Source of the DNA: JAVBQF01 sp031549195
GTDB lineage: Bacteria; Bacillota_I; Bacilli_A; RF39; UBA660
Direction: 5' to 3'
Assembly: GCA_031549195.1 (NCBI GenBank)
Contig: JAVBQF010000010.1
Coordinates: 3,619-67,618 of the forward strand
DNA: 64,000 nucleotides
Shown here: positions 39,374 through 47,031 of the stretch, in pieces
Position numbering within the stretch: position 1 is the first letter of the stretch
Layout of the letters: each line of letters starts with the position of its first letter
Translations under genes and position numbers: made by a program
Notes under the pieces: model-generated
Database searches by the model: none
What the model was told of the DNA's origin: nothing
What the model saw: only the letters and a program-made list of their open reading frames with translations

Positions 39374-40963
39374 ATGATTCAAGTAAATGATGTGACATTA
39401 AGATTTGGTAAAAGAACTTTATTTGAAGAGGTTAATATAAAATTTACTGCTGGCAATTGTTATGGTTTAATTGGTGCAAATGGTAGTGGTAAATCAACTT
39501 TCTTAAAAGTTTTATCAGGTGAAGTAGATACTACTCATGGTGATATTATAATTACAAAGGGAGAAAGACTTGCAGTATTAAAACAAGATCATTATGCCTA
39601 TGATAATGAGAAAGTTATAGACACAGTTATTATGGGTAATGCTAGGCTTTATCAAATAATGAAAGAAAAAGAGGCTCTATATAGTAAAACTGAATTCACA
39701 GATGAAGATGGCCTTAAATTAGGTGATTTAGAAGCTGAATTTATGGAATTAAATGGTTGGGAAGCTGAAAATGAAGCGGCAGAATTACTTAATAATTTGG
39801 GAATAGATGTTGAATTACATTACGAACTAATGAGAGAACTACCAAATAATAAAAAAGTAAAAGTATTACTTGCTCAAGCACTATTTGGTAACCCGGATAT
39901 TCTATTACTAGATGAACCAACAAATAACTTGGATATTGATGCAATTAACTGGTTAGAAGAGTTTTTAATCAATTTTAATAATACAGTAATAGTTGTATCG
40001 CATGATAGACATTTCTTGAATAAAGTATGCACTCATATTGCTGATATTGACTATAGTAAAATTAAACTTTATATAGGTAACTACGACTTTTGGTATGAAT
40101 CAAGCCAACTTGCATTAAGGCAAACTAAAGAAGCTAACAAGAAAAAGGAAGAGAAAATTAAAGAACTACAAGACTTTATCGCAAGATTCTCTGCTAATGC
40201 TTCTAAATCTAAACAAGCTACTTCAAGGAAGAAAATGTTAGACAAAATTGAACTAGAAGAAATAATACCTTCATCAAGAAAGTATCCTTTTATAGAGTTT
40301 AAACCGTCAAGAGACTCTGGTAAAGAAATTTTGACAGTAAATAAGGTGTCAAAAACAATAGATGGTAACAAGGTTCTTAATAATGTTAGTTTTACTGTTC
40401 AAAAGGGTGACAAAATAGCATTTATTGGAAGTAATGATATAGCAAAAACGACATTATTCAAGATTTTAATGGGTGAGATTGAACCAGACTCTGGGAATAT
40501 TATCTATGGTAAAACCATAACACCAACATACTTTCCGCAAGATAATAGCAATTACTTTACAAAAGATGAAAGTATTATGAAATGGATTGGACAATATTAT
40601 AATATTGATGATGAGACCGTATTAAGAGGGTTCTTAGGAAGGATGCTATTTTCAGGTGAAGATGTATTTAAGAAAGTACCTGTACTATCAGGTGGAGAAA
40701 AAGCAAGATGTATGCTTTCAAAGAATATGTTAGAAGCTGGTAACTTCTTAATATTAGATGAACCAACAAACCACTTAGATCTTGAAAGTATTACTTCACT
40801 TAATAATGGACTTATCAAGTATGATGGAGAAATGCTTTTCGCATCACATGACCACCAGTTTATAGAAACAATTGCAAATAGAATAATTGAAATAAAAGAT
40901 AGTGGTATCATTGATAGAAAATGTACTTATGATGAATATTTAGATTCTATTTCTAAAAAGTAA
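39374..40963 (+). CDS. ABC-F family ATPase (YkpA/YbiT-like)
   Basis: The 529-residue protein has two ABC ATPase domains and no membrane part, as in ABC-F translation factors. Domain 1: Walker A GANGSGKS (34-41) and Walker B LLLDEPTNNLD (177-187), but the signature is LPNNKKV (156-162) instead of LSGGQ. The linker (about 235-290) is Lys-rich (NKKKEEKIKELQDF). Domain 2: a Walker A variant GSNDIAKTT, an intact LSGGEKARC signature and LDEPTNHLDLES. These proteins act on the ribosome. The altered motifs may be features of the YkpA-type subfamily. It could protect ribosomes from a drug, but this is not shown. Confidence 0.9.
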   Translation: MIQVNDVTLRFGKRTLFEEVNIKFTAGNCYGLIGANGSGKSTFLKVLSGEVDTTHGDIIITKGERLAVLKQDHYAYDNEKVIDTVIMGNARLYQIMKEKEALYSKTEFTDEDGLKLGDLEAEFMELNGWEAENEAAELLNNLGIDVELHYELMRELPNNKKVKVLLAQALFGNPDILLLDEPTNNLDIDAINWLEEFLINFNNTVIVVSHDRHFLNKVCTHIADIDYSKIKLYIGNYDFWYESSQLALRQTKEANKKKEEKIKELQDFIARFSANASKSKQATSRKKMLDKIELEEIIPSSRKYPFIEFKPSRDSGKEILTVNKVSKTIDGNKVLNNVSFTVQKGDKIAFIGSNDIAKTTLFKILMGEIEPDSGNIIYGKTITPTYFPQDNSNYFTKDESIMKWIGQYYNIDDETVLRGFLGRMLFSGEDVFKKVPVLSGGEKARCMLSKNMLEAGNFLILDEPTNHLDLESITSLNNGLIKYDGEMLFASHDHQFIETIANRIIEIKDSGIIDRKCTYDEYLDSISKK

Positions 40964-41019
40964 ATTAATAAAAAATTACACATTTTATTAAACTGCATAT
41001 AATACTACGGAGGTATTGT

Positions 41020-41322
41020 ATGAACAGTATAACGGTTACAGATTTAATCAGACTGTTGCCAAAAGTTAAACTGATAGATATAAGAGATAAGTATCAGTAC
41101 AATATGGGGAATATTCCTAGTAGTATGAATATACCGGCAACTTTTCTTTTAATGAATCCTGGAAACTATTTAAATACAATTGATACATATTATATATGTT
41201 GTGAAACTGGCTATAATAGTAAAAAAGTGTGCTACGAATTACAAAGAAAAGGGTATAAAGTAGTTGATGTAATAGGTGGCTATAGTGAATATAGACTTCA
41301 AAAAAACAATGCTAATTATTAA
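41020..41322 (+). CDS. Rhodanese-domain protein
   Basis: The 100-residue single-domain protein has the rhodanese pattern: LIDIRDKYQYNMGNIPSSMNIP, with Asp20 and Arg22, and the active-site loop CETGYNSKKV with catalytic Cys61, ending VIGGYSEYR. It would handle persulfide sulfur. The active loop (CxxGxxS) is typical for small rhodaneses. ACGGAGGT lies before the ATG. It is monocistronic and is followed by a bidirectional terminator. Confidence 0.92.
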   Translation: MNSITVTDLIRLLPKVKLIDIRDKYQYNMGNIPSSMNIPATFLLMNPGNYLNTIDTYYICCETGYNSKKVCYELQRKGYKVVDVIGGYSEYRLQKNNANY

Positions 41323-41338
41323 CATTGTTTTTATTTTA
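41303..41338. terminator. Bidirectional terminator between rhodanese and UPF0316 genes
   Basis: AAAACAATG (41303-41311) and CATTGTTTT (41323-41331) pair across an 11-nt loop, with T residues after and A residues before. Confidence 0.8.
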
Positions 41339-41843
41339 TAAAATATCCATTTTGAACAGCTCTTGTCTCTGTTACTACCATAAAAGCAGTACTATCGAAT
41401 TCTTTAATATAATCTTCTAGTTTTCTAATTTTTGTGCTATCTATTTCAATTAAAAGCATGTATTTTTTCTTAGTAGCATCATGTCCTTCAACATTAACAA
41501 CAGTTACACCATATCCTTTTTCTCTTAGCATCTCATCAAGATTTTCATTATCAGTTATAACTTGTATTGTTAAGTTACCTTTAATAAATCTACTTGATAA
41601 CTTACTACCTATAAAAGTACCAGTAGCAAATCCAAGTGAATAGCTTATTGCTACATATATACCACCAGCATCGGTATTAAGTGCTTCTCTTACAATCATG
41701 AACCAAATAAAAACTTCAATAAAGCCAATAAAACTTGCAAGAAGACTTTTACCTTTAACAGTAATGATAGTTCTAGCAGTACCCATTGAAACATCTAATA
41801 TTCTTACACAAAAGATTTTAAGACAAAGTAAAAAAACTTCCAT
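41331..41843 (-). CDS. UPF0316/DUF5698-DUF2179 membrane protein (YebE-like)
   Basis: The 170-residue protein has three N-terminal hydrophobic segments (MEVFLLCLKIFCVRILDVSM, SLLASFIGFIEVFIWFMIV, GIYVAISYSLGFATGTFIGS) and a soluble C-terminal domain, DUF2179-like (VEGHDATKKKYMLLIEIDSTKIRKLE, ending AVQNGYF). The family (UPF0316) is common in Firmicutes; the ligand is unknown. GGAGAT lies 7 nt before the ATG. The gene is divergent from the VTT gene. Confidence 0.88.
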   Translation of the reverse strand: MEVFLLCLKIFCVRILDVSMGTARTIITVKGKSLLASFIGFIEVFIWFMIVREALNTDAGGIYVAISYSLGFATGTFIGSKLSSRFIKGNLTIQVITDNENLDEMLREKGYGVTVVNVEGHDATKKKYMLLIEIDSTKIRKLEDYIKEFDSTAFMVVTETRAVQNGYFIK

Positions 41844-41966
41844 AATGTATCTCCTTATTATTAATCTAGCTAAATCATATAAAAATTATACGTTTTTGTC
41901 AAACATTTGAATAATTAAAACTTTCAAATGACATTTATTTACGTTATAATAATAGTGGTGAATATA

Positions 41967-42542
41967 ATGGAAGGCTTTATTGACGAGATAGTAACATATA
42001 TAGTTCAATATATCCAAAGTGGTGGAATTCATATAGGAATGTTTATTGTTATTCTAGAATCAATTCTTCCAATGTTACCACTTGGTGTTTTTGTGGCACT
42101 TAATATGATGGCTTTTGGATATTTTATAGGCTTTACTATTTCCTATATAGCAACAATTATAGGATGTTTGCTCTCATATTTTTTAATAAAATATTTCTTT
42201 AGTAATTATATTAGTAAAAAAGCCAAAGAAAAGGTAAAATTACAATTAATTGTTAATAGACTAAACAAAATAAAATTCACAAATTTAGTATTGGTATTAG
42301 CGTTACCCTTTACGCCAGCCTTTTTAATAAATATTAGTGCTGGACTAGTGAAGTATGATATAAAAAAATACTTTTATGCTTTATTAATATCTAAACTTTC
42401 TATTATTTCTTTTTGGGGATACATAGGAATGAAAGCTATTACTAATATGAGAGATATGAGAGTGTTATTATTTCTTCTAATACTAATTATTATAACTTAT
42501 ATAATATCAAAAATAGTAAGTAAAAAACTAGAAATAGAGTAG
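41967..42542 (+). CDS. VTT-domain (DedA/TVP38-type) membrane protein
   Basis: The 191-residue protein has a VTT fold pattern: an amphipathic start, MFIVILESILPMLPLGVFVALNMMAFG, an internal GCLLSYFLIKYFF helix, and LALPFTPAFLINISAGLVKYD, with two further helices. Members act as lipid scramblases or flippases. I start at 41967, where GTGGTG lies 8 nt upstream; the frame is open to 41928 but a TATAAT box lies in that stretch. The stop is 8 nt before rmuC. Confidence 0.82.
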   Translation: MEGFIDEIVTYIVQYIQSGGIHIGMFIVILESILPMLPLGVFVALNMMAFGYFIGFTISYIATIIGCLLSYFLIKYFFSNYISKKAKEKVKLQLIVNRLNKIKFTNLVLVLALPFTPAFLINISAGLVKYDIKKYFYALLISKLSIISFWGYIGMKAITNMRDMRVLLFLLILIIITYIISKIVSKKLEIE

Positions 42543-42550
42543 GTGTAAAA

Positions 42551-43648
42551 ATGGAATATGTAATAATCGGATTGTTAATATTATTAACTATATTAGTGAT
42601 AATATTAATTATAAAATCTTTTAATAACAAAAATAATGAGGCGTCAATGACAGAACGTCTCGGTAGATTTGAAGTTAATATTAATAAGGAAATAAATGAT
42701 TTTAAAAGTGAACTTGTGAAGGATATTGATAATGATTTTGTTAAACTAAGCGAATCGATTGAAAAAAGACTTATTATGATTAATGATAAAGTAAATGAAA
42801 GACTTGATCAGAACTTTGAAAAGTCAAATAAGACATTTACAAGCATTCTTGAACGACTAACTAGAATAGATGAGGCTCAAAAGAAAATAGAAACACTATC
42901 TAATGATATTGTATCATTACAAAGTGTTTTAACAGATAAGAAAACAAGAGGTATATTTGGAGAAGTTAATTTAAAGCAAATATTATCAAGCGTTTTTGGA
43001 GATAATAACAAAAAAGTTTATAACATTCAACATACACTTCCAAATGGGACAATCGCAGACTCAATACTATTCGCGCCAGAACCACTTGGAACAATCGCAA
43101 TAGATTCTAAGTTTCCACTTGAAAACTATAGGTTAATGGTAGATAAGAAAATACCTGTTGAACTTAGAGAAAGATATGAAAAACAATTTAAGTTAGATGT
43201 AAAAAAACATATCGATGCTATTGCTGAAAAATATATAATACCAGGAGTTACGAGTGATCAAGCTATTATGTTCATACCAGCAGAAGCTATATTTGCTGAA
43301 CTAAATGCATACCACTTAGAATTGATTGACTATGCTTATAAAAAGCGAGTATGGATTACTTCGCCAACAACATTAATATCAACACTAACTGTGATACAAA
43401 TGATAGTTAAAAATATTGAGAGAGATAAATATACTAAAGTAATTCATGAAGAGTTAAATAAGTTAGGACTTGAATTCTCACGATATAAGGAAAGATGGGA
43501 TCATTTAGCAAAGAGTATTCAAACAGTTAATAAAGATGTAGAAAACGTGTATATAACAACTGAAAAAATAAGTAAAAAATTTGATGCAATAAGTGGAGTG
43601 GATTTAGACAAGATAGATAAACTAAGTGATTATAATATAAAAGAGTAA
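42551..43648 (+). CDS. rmuC: RmuC-type DNA recombination protein
   Basis: The 365-residue protein has one N-terminal membrane helix, a long coiled coil (about 30-130) and a nuclease-like core with KKTRGIFGEVNLKQIL, IDSKFPLENYR and AIMFIPAEAIFAEL, the motifs of the RmuC family. RmuC limits rearrangements at inverted repeats in E. coli. Gly-Glu in RGIFGE and Asp-x-Lys in IDSKFP are consistent with a PD-(D/E)XK-like site. TAGGTG precedes the ATG. A terminator overlaps the stop. Confidence 0.92.
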   Translation: MEYVIIGLLILLTILVIILIIKSFNNKNNEASMTERLGRFEVNINKEINDFKSELVKDIDNDFVKLSESIEKRLIMINDKVNERLDQNFEKSNKTFTSILERLTRIDEAQKKIETLSNDIVSLQSVLTDKKTRGIFGEVNLKQILSSVFGDNNKKVYNIQHTLPNGTIADSILFAPEPLGTIAIDSKFPLENYRLMVDKKIPVELRERYEKQFKLDVKKHIDAIAEKYIIPGVTSDQAIMFIPAEAIFAELNAYHLELIDYAYKKRVWITSPTTLISTLTVIQMIVKNIERDKYTKVIHEELNKLGLEFSRYKERWDHLAKSIQTVNKDVENVYITTEKISKKFDAISGVDLDKIDKLSDYNIKE

Positions 43649-43661
43649 TATACTCTTTTTA
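43640..43661 (+). terminator. Terminator of rmuC
   Basis: AAAGAGTA (43640-43647) and TACTCTTT (43651-43658) pair around ATA, followed by T residues. Confidence 0.8.
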
Positions 43662-43737
43662 ATTTTCAAACAAGTATAAATTTGTTAAATATTAACATAA
43701 TATAATTATTAATAAATAGATTTTAATAGGTGGTAAA

Positions 43738-43971
43738 ATGTATAGAGTATTAACATTCTTTATAGGCTTTATTTTATCAATTATAGGTCTAAGTTATATA
43801 ATTATATATCTTAACTTACTAACAATGGGTTATTCCTTTAGTGAATACATACATGCTATATTTACAAGATATGAGTGTATATTCTTTTTTATTGGCTACC
43901 TATTAATGATTCTATCTATATTTAAGAAAAAGGAGGCACGACATGCTTTACGTTTACGACATACTGCTTAA
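43738..43971 (+). CDS. Small two-helix membrane protein
   Basis: The 77-residue product has two hydrophobic segments (LTFFIGFILSIIGLSYIIIY and CIFFFIGYLLMILSIF) joined by a short polar loop (LLTMGYSFSEYIHAIFTRYE), and a basic end (KKKEARHALRLRHTA). Its last 29 nt overlap the start of the next gene, so they are coupled. AGGTGG precedes the ATG. The function is unknown. Confidence 0.65.
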   Translation: MYRVLTFFIGFILSIIGLSYIIIYLNLLTMGYSFSEYIHAIFTRYECIFFFIGYLLMILSIFKKKEARHALRLRHTA

Positions 43972-44602
43972 TTTGACAGATAGTTCAAGAATATATGAAT
44001 TCTTTGAATGGGAATTATCAGATAACATTGAACATATAAAAAAAATACCTATATTCAAAATTGGTTCTAAGATACTTGATGAAATAATAAAGAGTAATAT
44101 TAAAATAGAAAGAGAATTCTTAAATAAAGTATATAACTTAACAGAGATCTATAATAATAAGAAAATTGAAAAGATAAAATATGCCTGTGTATTTGCAGAC
44201 TCCTTTAAAGCAATAGTAATAGAATTTAATGAACAAGGAGAATCAATATTGAAAAGTAGAATGTTATTAGATGAAGAAGAAGACTCTATTAATATTGCAA
44301 CAAGATTGCAAGATACAAGTATAAAATATAAAATTATTAAAAGAAATAGTTATAATCCTTATTTAACAAGAGAAGAAGAAAAAATAAAATACTTTCTAGA
44401 AAATGAAATAACTATGTCTTATAAATTAAAAGATTTTAACAAATTAAAATATATTTATGTAGAATACTTCAATGAAATAAAAGATAATATTAAGGAAATG
44501 TATATTGACTTAATTGAGTCTTTAGAGAAGGGAATCACTGATGAACATATTAATTTATTTAGTTTAATAAATCTTTCATATTCCAAAAAGTCAAAGATAT
44601 AA
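43943..44602 (+). CDS. DUF3603-like protein
   Basis: The 219-residue cytosolic protein begins MLYVYDILLN and contains FFEWELSDNIEHIKKIPIFKIG, KIKYACVFADSFKAIVIEFNEQGESILKSRMLLDEEED and a C-terminal helical region. The first half matches the pattern of DUF3603 proteins of Bacilli. The role is unknown. AGGAGG lies 6 nt before the ATG. The gene overlaps the small membrane protein gene upstream. Confidence 0.65.
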   Translation: MLYVYDILLNLTDSSRIYEFFEWELSDNIEHIKKIPIFKIGSKILDEIIKSNIKIEREFLNKVYNLTEIYNNKKIEKIKYACVFADSFKAIVIEFNEQGESILKSRMLLDEEEDSINIATRLQDTSIKYKIIKRNSYNPYLTREEEKIKYFLENEITMSYKLKDFNKLKYIYVEYFNEIKDNIKEMYIDLIESLEKGITDEHINLFSLINLSYSKKSKI

Positions 44603-44627
44603 AGGGACAATAATAGTTTCTTTTTTA
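44601..44627 (+). terminator. Terminator after the DUF3603-like gene
   Basis: AAAGGGAC and GTTTCTTT (two G-U pairs) around AATAATA, followed by T residues. Confidence 0.7.
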
Positions 44628-44645
44628 TTTTGTAAATATTAAAAT

Positions 44646-44674
44646 TTGCAAAATATTACAAAATATGTTATTAT
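44646..44674 (+). promoter_or_regulatory. Promoter of the 3D-domain gene
   Basis: TTGCAA (44646-44651), 17 bp, TATTAT (44669-44674). It sets the start at 44710 rather than the earlier ATG at 44665 or 44677. Confidence 0.7.
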
Positions 44675-44709
44675 ATATGGCATTATTCAAAAAGAAAGGA
44701 ATATATTTT

Positions 44710-45762
44710 ATGAGCCCGCTCACGAAATTTAGAGTTTTTTTATTAGTAGTTATGCTTATTTGCTTAATAGGTATATCATATGATTTTAATTTAAGTAAAA
44801 GAGAAAATAGTATAAGTAATGCAATAAAAGTTAGTTATTTTGATAATATAAGAAGTAATGGATTAGTACATGAGGAAACATTTAAATATAATGAAGCAAG
44901 TAATGCTGTTGGTATTGCCATGCTTACAAGAGAAGAAGAGGATATAGTAAATGCTAAGGAATTAGTAGCAAGTATATCAAACAAAGAGACAAAAGAAGAA
45001 TTAATTGAAACAATTAGTAAAATAGAAGAGACTTATGAAGAAGATAATTTAATAAGAGAGATAGTAACACTTACTTCTTCTGTTGATAATCTAGAAATGG
45101 TATCTAAAATAGAAGCATTAATAGAAAAAATATCTGTAATAGATATTAAGAATGATCTTGCAAATGATTTAAATAATAGGAGACAAGATTTACTTGTTAA
45201 TGACATAAATAATAGATTAAATAAAGTAAAAAATAATAAAAAGCAAAATGAATTAGATGAAGTTAAAAAGATTATTTCACAGATAGTAAATAAAAATATT
45301 AAAAGTAATTTTGAAAAAGAAGTTAGTAATATACAATCAAGTATTAATAAATCTAAAGTAATAAATGTAGTTGGAAGCTATAGTCCTACAAGAGCTTCTA
45401 GTGCAGTTGTTGAGACTGTTAAAGGTGATATTTCAGCATATGGTCCCGACTGTGATGGTTGTGTTGGTTATACTGCAGCTGGTAGAAACGTTATGAATGG
45501 TAATATTTACTATTATGATAAAACCTATGGTAATATTAGAATAGTAGCAGCAGGGCCAGAGTATCCATTTGGAACAATTGTAAAAATGAAAAACGTTAGT
45601 TACTATGGTGGGGACATATATGCAATTGTGCTTGATCGTGGTGGAGTAATAGGTAAAGGGAGATATAGATTATTTGACTTATTGTTTACTTCAGAAGAAA
45701 GTGCTAGTAATTTTGGTGTATCACGTAACACCGAATGTGAAATATTGAGAACAGGTTATTAA
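44710..45762 (+). CDS. 3D-domain (double-psi beta-barrel) cell-wall protein
   Basis: The 350-residue protein has an N-terminal transmembrane helix (VFLLVVMLICLIGISY), a Lys/Glu/Asn-rich coiled region (about 30-225) and a C-terminal 3D domain of the lytic transglycosylase-like fold: ISAYGPDCDGCVGYTAAGRN, FGTIVKMKN, AIVLDRGGVIGKGRYRLFDLLF and SASNFG. The three Asp positions of the 3D motif are Asp in SAYGPD, LDRGG and LFDLL. It probably acts on peptidoglycan. AGAAAGGA precedes the ATG by 9 nt. Confidence 0.85.
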   Translation: MSPLTKFRVFLLVVMLICLIGISYDFNLSKRENSISNAIKVSYFDNIRSNGLVHEETFKYNEASNAVGIAMLTREEEDIVNAKELVASISNKETKEELIETISKIEETYEEDNLIREIVTLTSSVDNLEMVSKIEALIEKISVIDIKNDLANDLNNRRQDLLVNDINNRLNKVKNNKKQNELDEVKKIISQIVNKNIKSNFEKEVSNIQSSINKSKVINVVGSYSPTRASSAVVETVKGDISAYGPDCDGCVGYTAAGRNVMNGNIYYYDKTYGNIRIVAAGPEYPFGTIVKMKNVSYYGGDIYAIVLDRGGVIGKGRYRLFDLLFTSEESASNFGVSRNTECEILRTGY

Positions 45763-45789
45763 AGATTCATAGAAATATGAATCTTTTTG
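45761..45789 (+). terminator. Terminator after the 3D-domain gene
   Basis: AAAGATTCATA-GAAA-TATGAATCTTT, a perfect 11-bp stem with a GNRA tetraloop, then T residues; the -35 box of the next promoter begins directly after. Confidence 0.88.
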
Positions 45790-45818
45790 TTGAACAAAAT
45801 TATATTATAGTATAGAAT
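45790..45818 (+). promoter_or_regulatory. Promoter of the gene at 45847
   Basis: TTGAAC (45790-45795), 17 bp, TAGAAT (45813-45818). Confidence 0.6.
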
Positions 45819-45846
45819 ATACCTTAATCAATGGGGAGGTTTTGAA

Positions 45847-46941
45847 ATGACACTTAAAGATATGGATCAAAATAAGGTTGTAGGGACAACATGGGACGGG
45901 AAAAGGTTAACAATAAAAGAGATAAGAGAAAATCCCTCTTTAATATATGATGTTCCACCAACAGAAACTAATAGAAAATATGCAATACTAGCAGAAAAAG
46001 AAAGCTTTGAAAGATATAATCAATGGGGTTGGGTTTGGCAATTAAGACTGGCAAAGATAAAAAATATAAATTCTTTAAGTTTTGATAGAAAAGAAGAAGT
46101 ACTAAAAAATAATCCCGAAGCAATAATATTTTTACATGTACCAACAGATAAACAAAGTGAATATGAGTATGAAAAACTATGTGAAGTTGCAGCAGCTTAT
46201 GATAAAAATGGAAGAGTTGCAAGATTAATAAATGGGTTACCAGAATGCTTAAAAAAGTTATCAGTTGAATCAAGTAATGGTAAAGCTATTGAAAATATTA
46301 TTAATCCAAGTGAAATGTTACAAAGCACTGCAGTAAGTAGAAATTCGAAGATGATTGGCAGAATCATTCACCCTTGTTTAGGGGCGCAATTAATTGCTGT
46401 TGCATTTGAACCACGTAATTTAGCACTTATTGATGAACCTTCATTGTATGCAATAGATGAGGCTGAAAGACAAATAGACATGATATCAAACAACTGTAAT
46501 AGTTATTATCAAGGACAAAAATTTGCAGAAAAATATCACAGTATTTTAGTAAATGCCAGATTAAGACATCAAGTATTTGTAGAGCGCATTATGAGGGAAT
46601 CAATCAAATGTGATCAAAATGGAAGCTTAACATTAGAATCAGCAGAACTAATTAAAAATTTAGGTCCATCTCTTTTTGCTTTATATGGGGAAGAGACAAC
46701 TAAAGAAATGTTGGATGGTGTAGATAACTTAATATCACCATTTAAGGTATTAGAAGATATAGCATTAAGACAAGAAAACGCAAGACTAATACCATATACA
46801 GATATGATTACAACGGATCCGTCAAGAGAAGGAATACCTACTGCAAAAATAAAACACATTGGTAAAGTTGGAAGACGCATTGGTGGTATTAAAGGTAATG
46901 CTCGTCAAGGCGGCGATAACTATGGTAAAAGGGCACATTAA
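45847..46941 (+). CDS. Hypothetical cytosolic protein, 364 residues
   Basis: I do not recognise this protein. It has no signal or membrane helix and is mostly helical, with an N-terminal TTWDGKRLTIKEIRENPSLI segment, WGWVWQLRLAKIKNIN, IGRIIHPCLGAQLIAVAFEPR and a C-terminal basic tail rich in Gly and Arg (KVGRRIGGIKGNARQGGDNYGKR). The tail could bind nucleic acid, but this is only a composition argument. GGGAGG lies 8 nt before the ATG. It is monocistronic. Confidence 0.6.
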   Translation: MTLKDMDQNKVVGTTWDGKRLTIKEIRENPSLIYDVPPTETNRKYAILAEKESFERYNQWGWVWQLRLAKIKNINSLSFDRKEEVLKNNPEAIIFLHVPTDKQSEYEYEKLCEVAAAYDKNGRVARLINGLPECLKKLSVESSNGKAIENIINPSEMLQSTAVSRNSKMIGRIIHPCLGAQLIAVAFEPRNLALIDEPSLYAIDEAERQIDMISNNCNSYYQGQKFAEKYHSILVNARLRHQVFVERIMRESIKCDQNGSLTLESAELIKNLGPSLFALYGEETTKEMLDGVDNLISPFKVLEDIALRQENARLIPYTDMITTDPSREGIPTAKIKHIGKVGRRIGGIKGNARQGGDNYGKRAH

Positions 46942-46951
46942 TGCTCTTTTT
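46928..46951 (+). terminator. Terminator after the 364-residue gene
   Basis: AAAGGGCA (46928-46935) and TGCTCTTT (46942-46949) pair, with one G-U, followed by T residues. The left arm lies in the coding end. Confidence 0.75.
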
Positions 46952-46976
46952 AATTGTGTGAAACTATGTAATTCCG

Positions 46977-47005
46977 TTGACTTTAAATAGCAATTTTGAT
47001 ATATT
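46977..47005 (+). promoter_or_regulatory. Promoter of the activase gene
   Basis: TTGACT (46977-46982), 17 bp, TATATT (47000-47005). It excludes a start at 46996. Confidence 0.65.
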
Positions 47006-47031
47006 TATTCAAGAAATGTTTGGTGGTAAAT

